Assembly (NCBI GenBank): GCA_002254285.1
Contig: NIUZ01000120.1
Coordinates: 1-5,879 of the forward strand
Origin: Bacteroidetes bacterium 4572_112
GTDB taxonomy: Bacteria > Bacteroidota > Bacteroidia > Bacteroidales > UBA1556
DNA length: 5,879 nucleotides
Reading direction: 5' to 3'
Shown: positions 5,645-5,879 of the stretch, in pieces
How the letters are laid out: every line of letters starts with the position of its first letter
Position numbering within the stretch: position 1 is the first letter of the stretch
Translations under genes and position numbers: made by a program
The notes under the pieces: model-generated
Told to the model about the DNA's origin: nothing
Database searches by the model: none
The model's input: the letters and a program-made list of their open reading frames with translations, nothing else

Positions 5645-5715
5645 TCTTTGCAAAAAAGCGTCAAATGCTGCGTTATTTTCGGTTTTAAAACAGTCACCTA
5701 CTAGCACAAACAATC

Positions 5716-5879
5716 ATGATTAAAAACAAAAAGGTAATAGTAGTTCTCCCTGCATATAATGCGGAGAAAACCCTCGAGAAAACATATCTCGAGATACCTT
5801 TTGACATAGTTGATGAGGTAATCCTCACCGATGATTCTAGCGACGACCGTACCATTGACGAAGCCAATCGTATTGGTAT
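5716..5879 (+). CDS. Glycosyltransferase family 2, partial (5' end only)
   Basis: The first 54 codons of a gene cut by the window edge. The protein begins MIKNKKVIVVLPAYNAEKTL and continues with DEVILTDDSSDDRTIDEA (33-50). This is the N-terminal nucleotide-binding half of a GT-A family 2 glycosyltransferase, similar to dolichol-phosphate mannosyltransferase-like or undecaprenyl-phosphate sugar transferases. The paired Asp at 39-40 corresponds to the first Asp-rich loop; the DxD motif lies beyond the window. It starts 71 bp after the amidohydrolase stop. Codons look somewhat more GC-rich than its neighbours (four CTC leucines in 54 codons), but the sample is too short to conclude transfer. Confidence 0.85.
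   Translation, partial: MIKNKKVIVVLPAYNAEKTLEKTYLEIPFDIVDEVILTDDSSDDRTIDEANRIG

Noticed and set aside
5645..5715. Intergenic stretch after the amidohydrolase, with GTTTTAAAAC (5682-5691) and a near -7 match TAATCTTTG (5642-5650)
   Set aside because: The palindrome is AT-dominated and short, the -7 spacing is off by one base, and no convincing terminator stem with a T-run is seen.
5773..5793. CTCGAG occurring twice within 21 bases
   Set aside because: Both fall on ordinary Leu-Glu codons in the partial glycosyltransferase; no larger repeat surrounds them.

Overview
The window looks like a stretch of a Bacteroidota (Bacteroidetes) chromosome. It is AT-rich, start codons lack Shine-Dalgarno sequences, and three upstream regions carry a Bacteroidota-type -7 element (TAnnTTTG). 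The encoded proteins (a half-size permease pair, a Crp/Fnr-like regulator, a DUF2892 protein, WaaE-like and heptosyltransferase-like glycosyltransferases, an M20D amidohydrolase) also fit that phylum. No genus can be named from the sequence alone.

Left end (1-449): no intact gene. It opens with a strong hairpin (1-40). It then holds a decayed, start-less and internally deleted remnant of an NAD(P)H-dependent FMN reductase (about 132-287, + strand). The remnant runs into a 44-bp near-perfect palindrome (278-321). Two copies of an 18-bp repeat (88-105 and 394-411), each with a 15-bp palindromic core, flank this debris.

Middle (450-4179): six genes, all on the - strand and tightly packed. In transcription order they are a WaaE-like family 2 glycosyltransferase, a family 9 (heptosyltransferase-like) glycosyltransferase overlapping it by one base (TAATG), two half-size permeases separated by one base, a Crp/Fnr-family regulator, and a small DUF2892 membrane protein. 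The first two genes probably build LPS core or another surface glycan. The last four look like a separate module of transport, regulation and a small membrane protein. The DUF2892 gene has its own -7 element, and a GTGA-N6-TCAC dyad lies where a class II Crp/Fnr activator would bind. The neighbouring regulator's recognition helix (R179, E180, S183, R184) suits such a site, so a local regulatory circuit is plausible.

Right part (4180-5879): a 268-bp divergent intergenic region with outward -7 elements and several copies of a CGTAAATTT-type motif. It is followed on the + strand by a complete M20D amidohydrolase with all expected metal-binding residues, and by the first 54 codons of another family 2 glycosyltransferase cut by the window edge.

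I see no CRISPR array, tRNA, rRNA, transposase or clear novel defence system. The most interesting material is the regulator/operator pair, the split permease, and the palindrome-bounded gene remnant at the left end.
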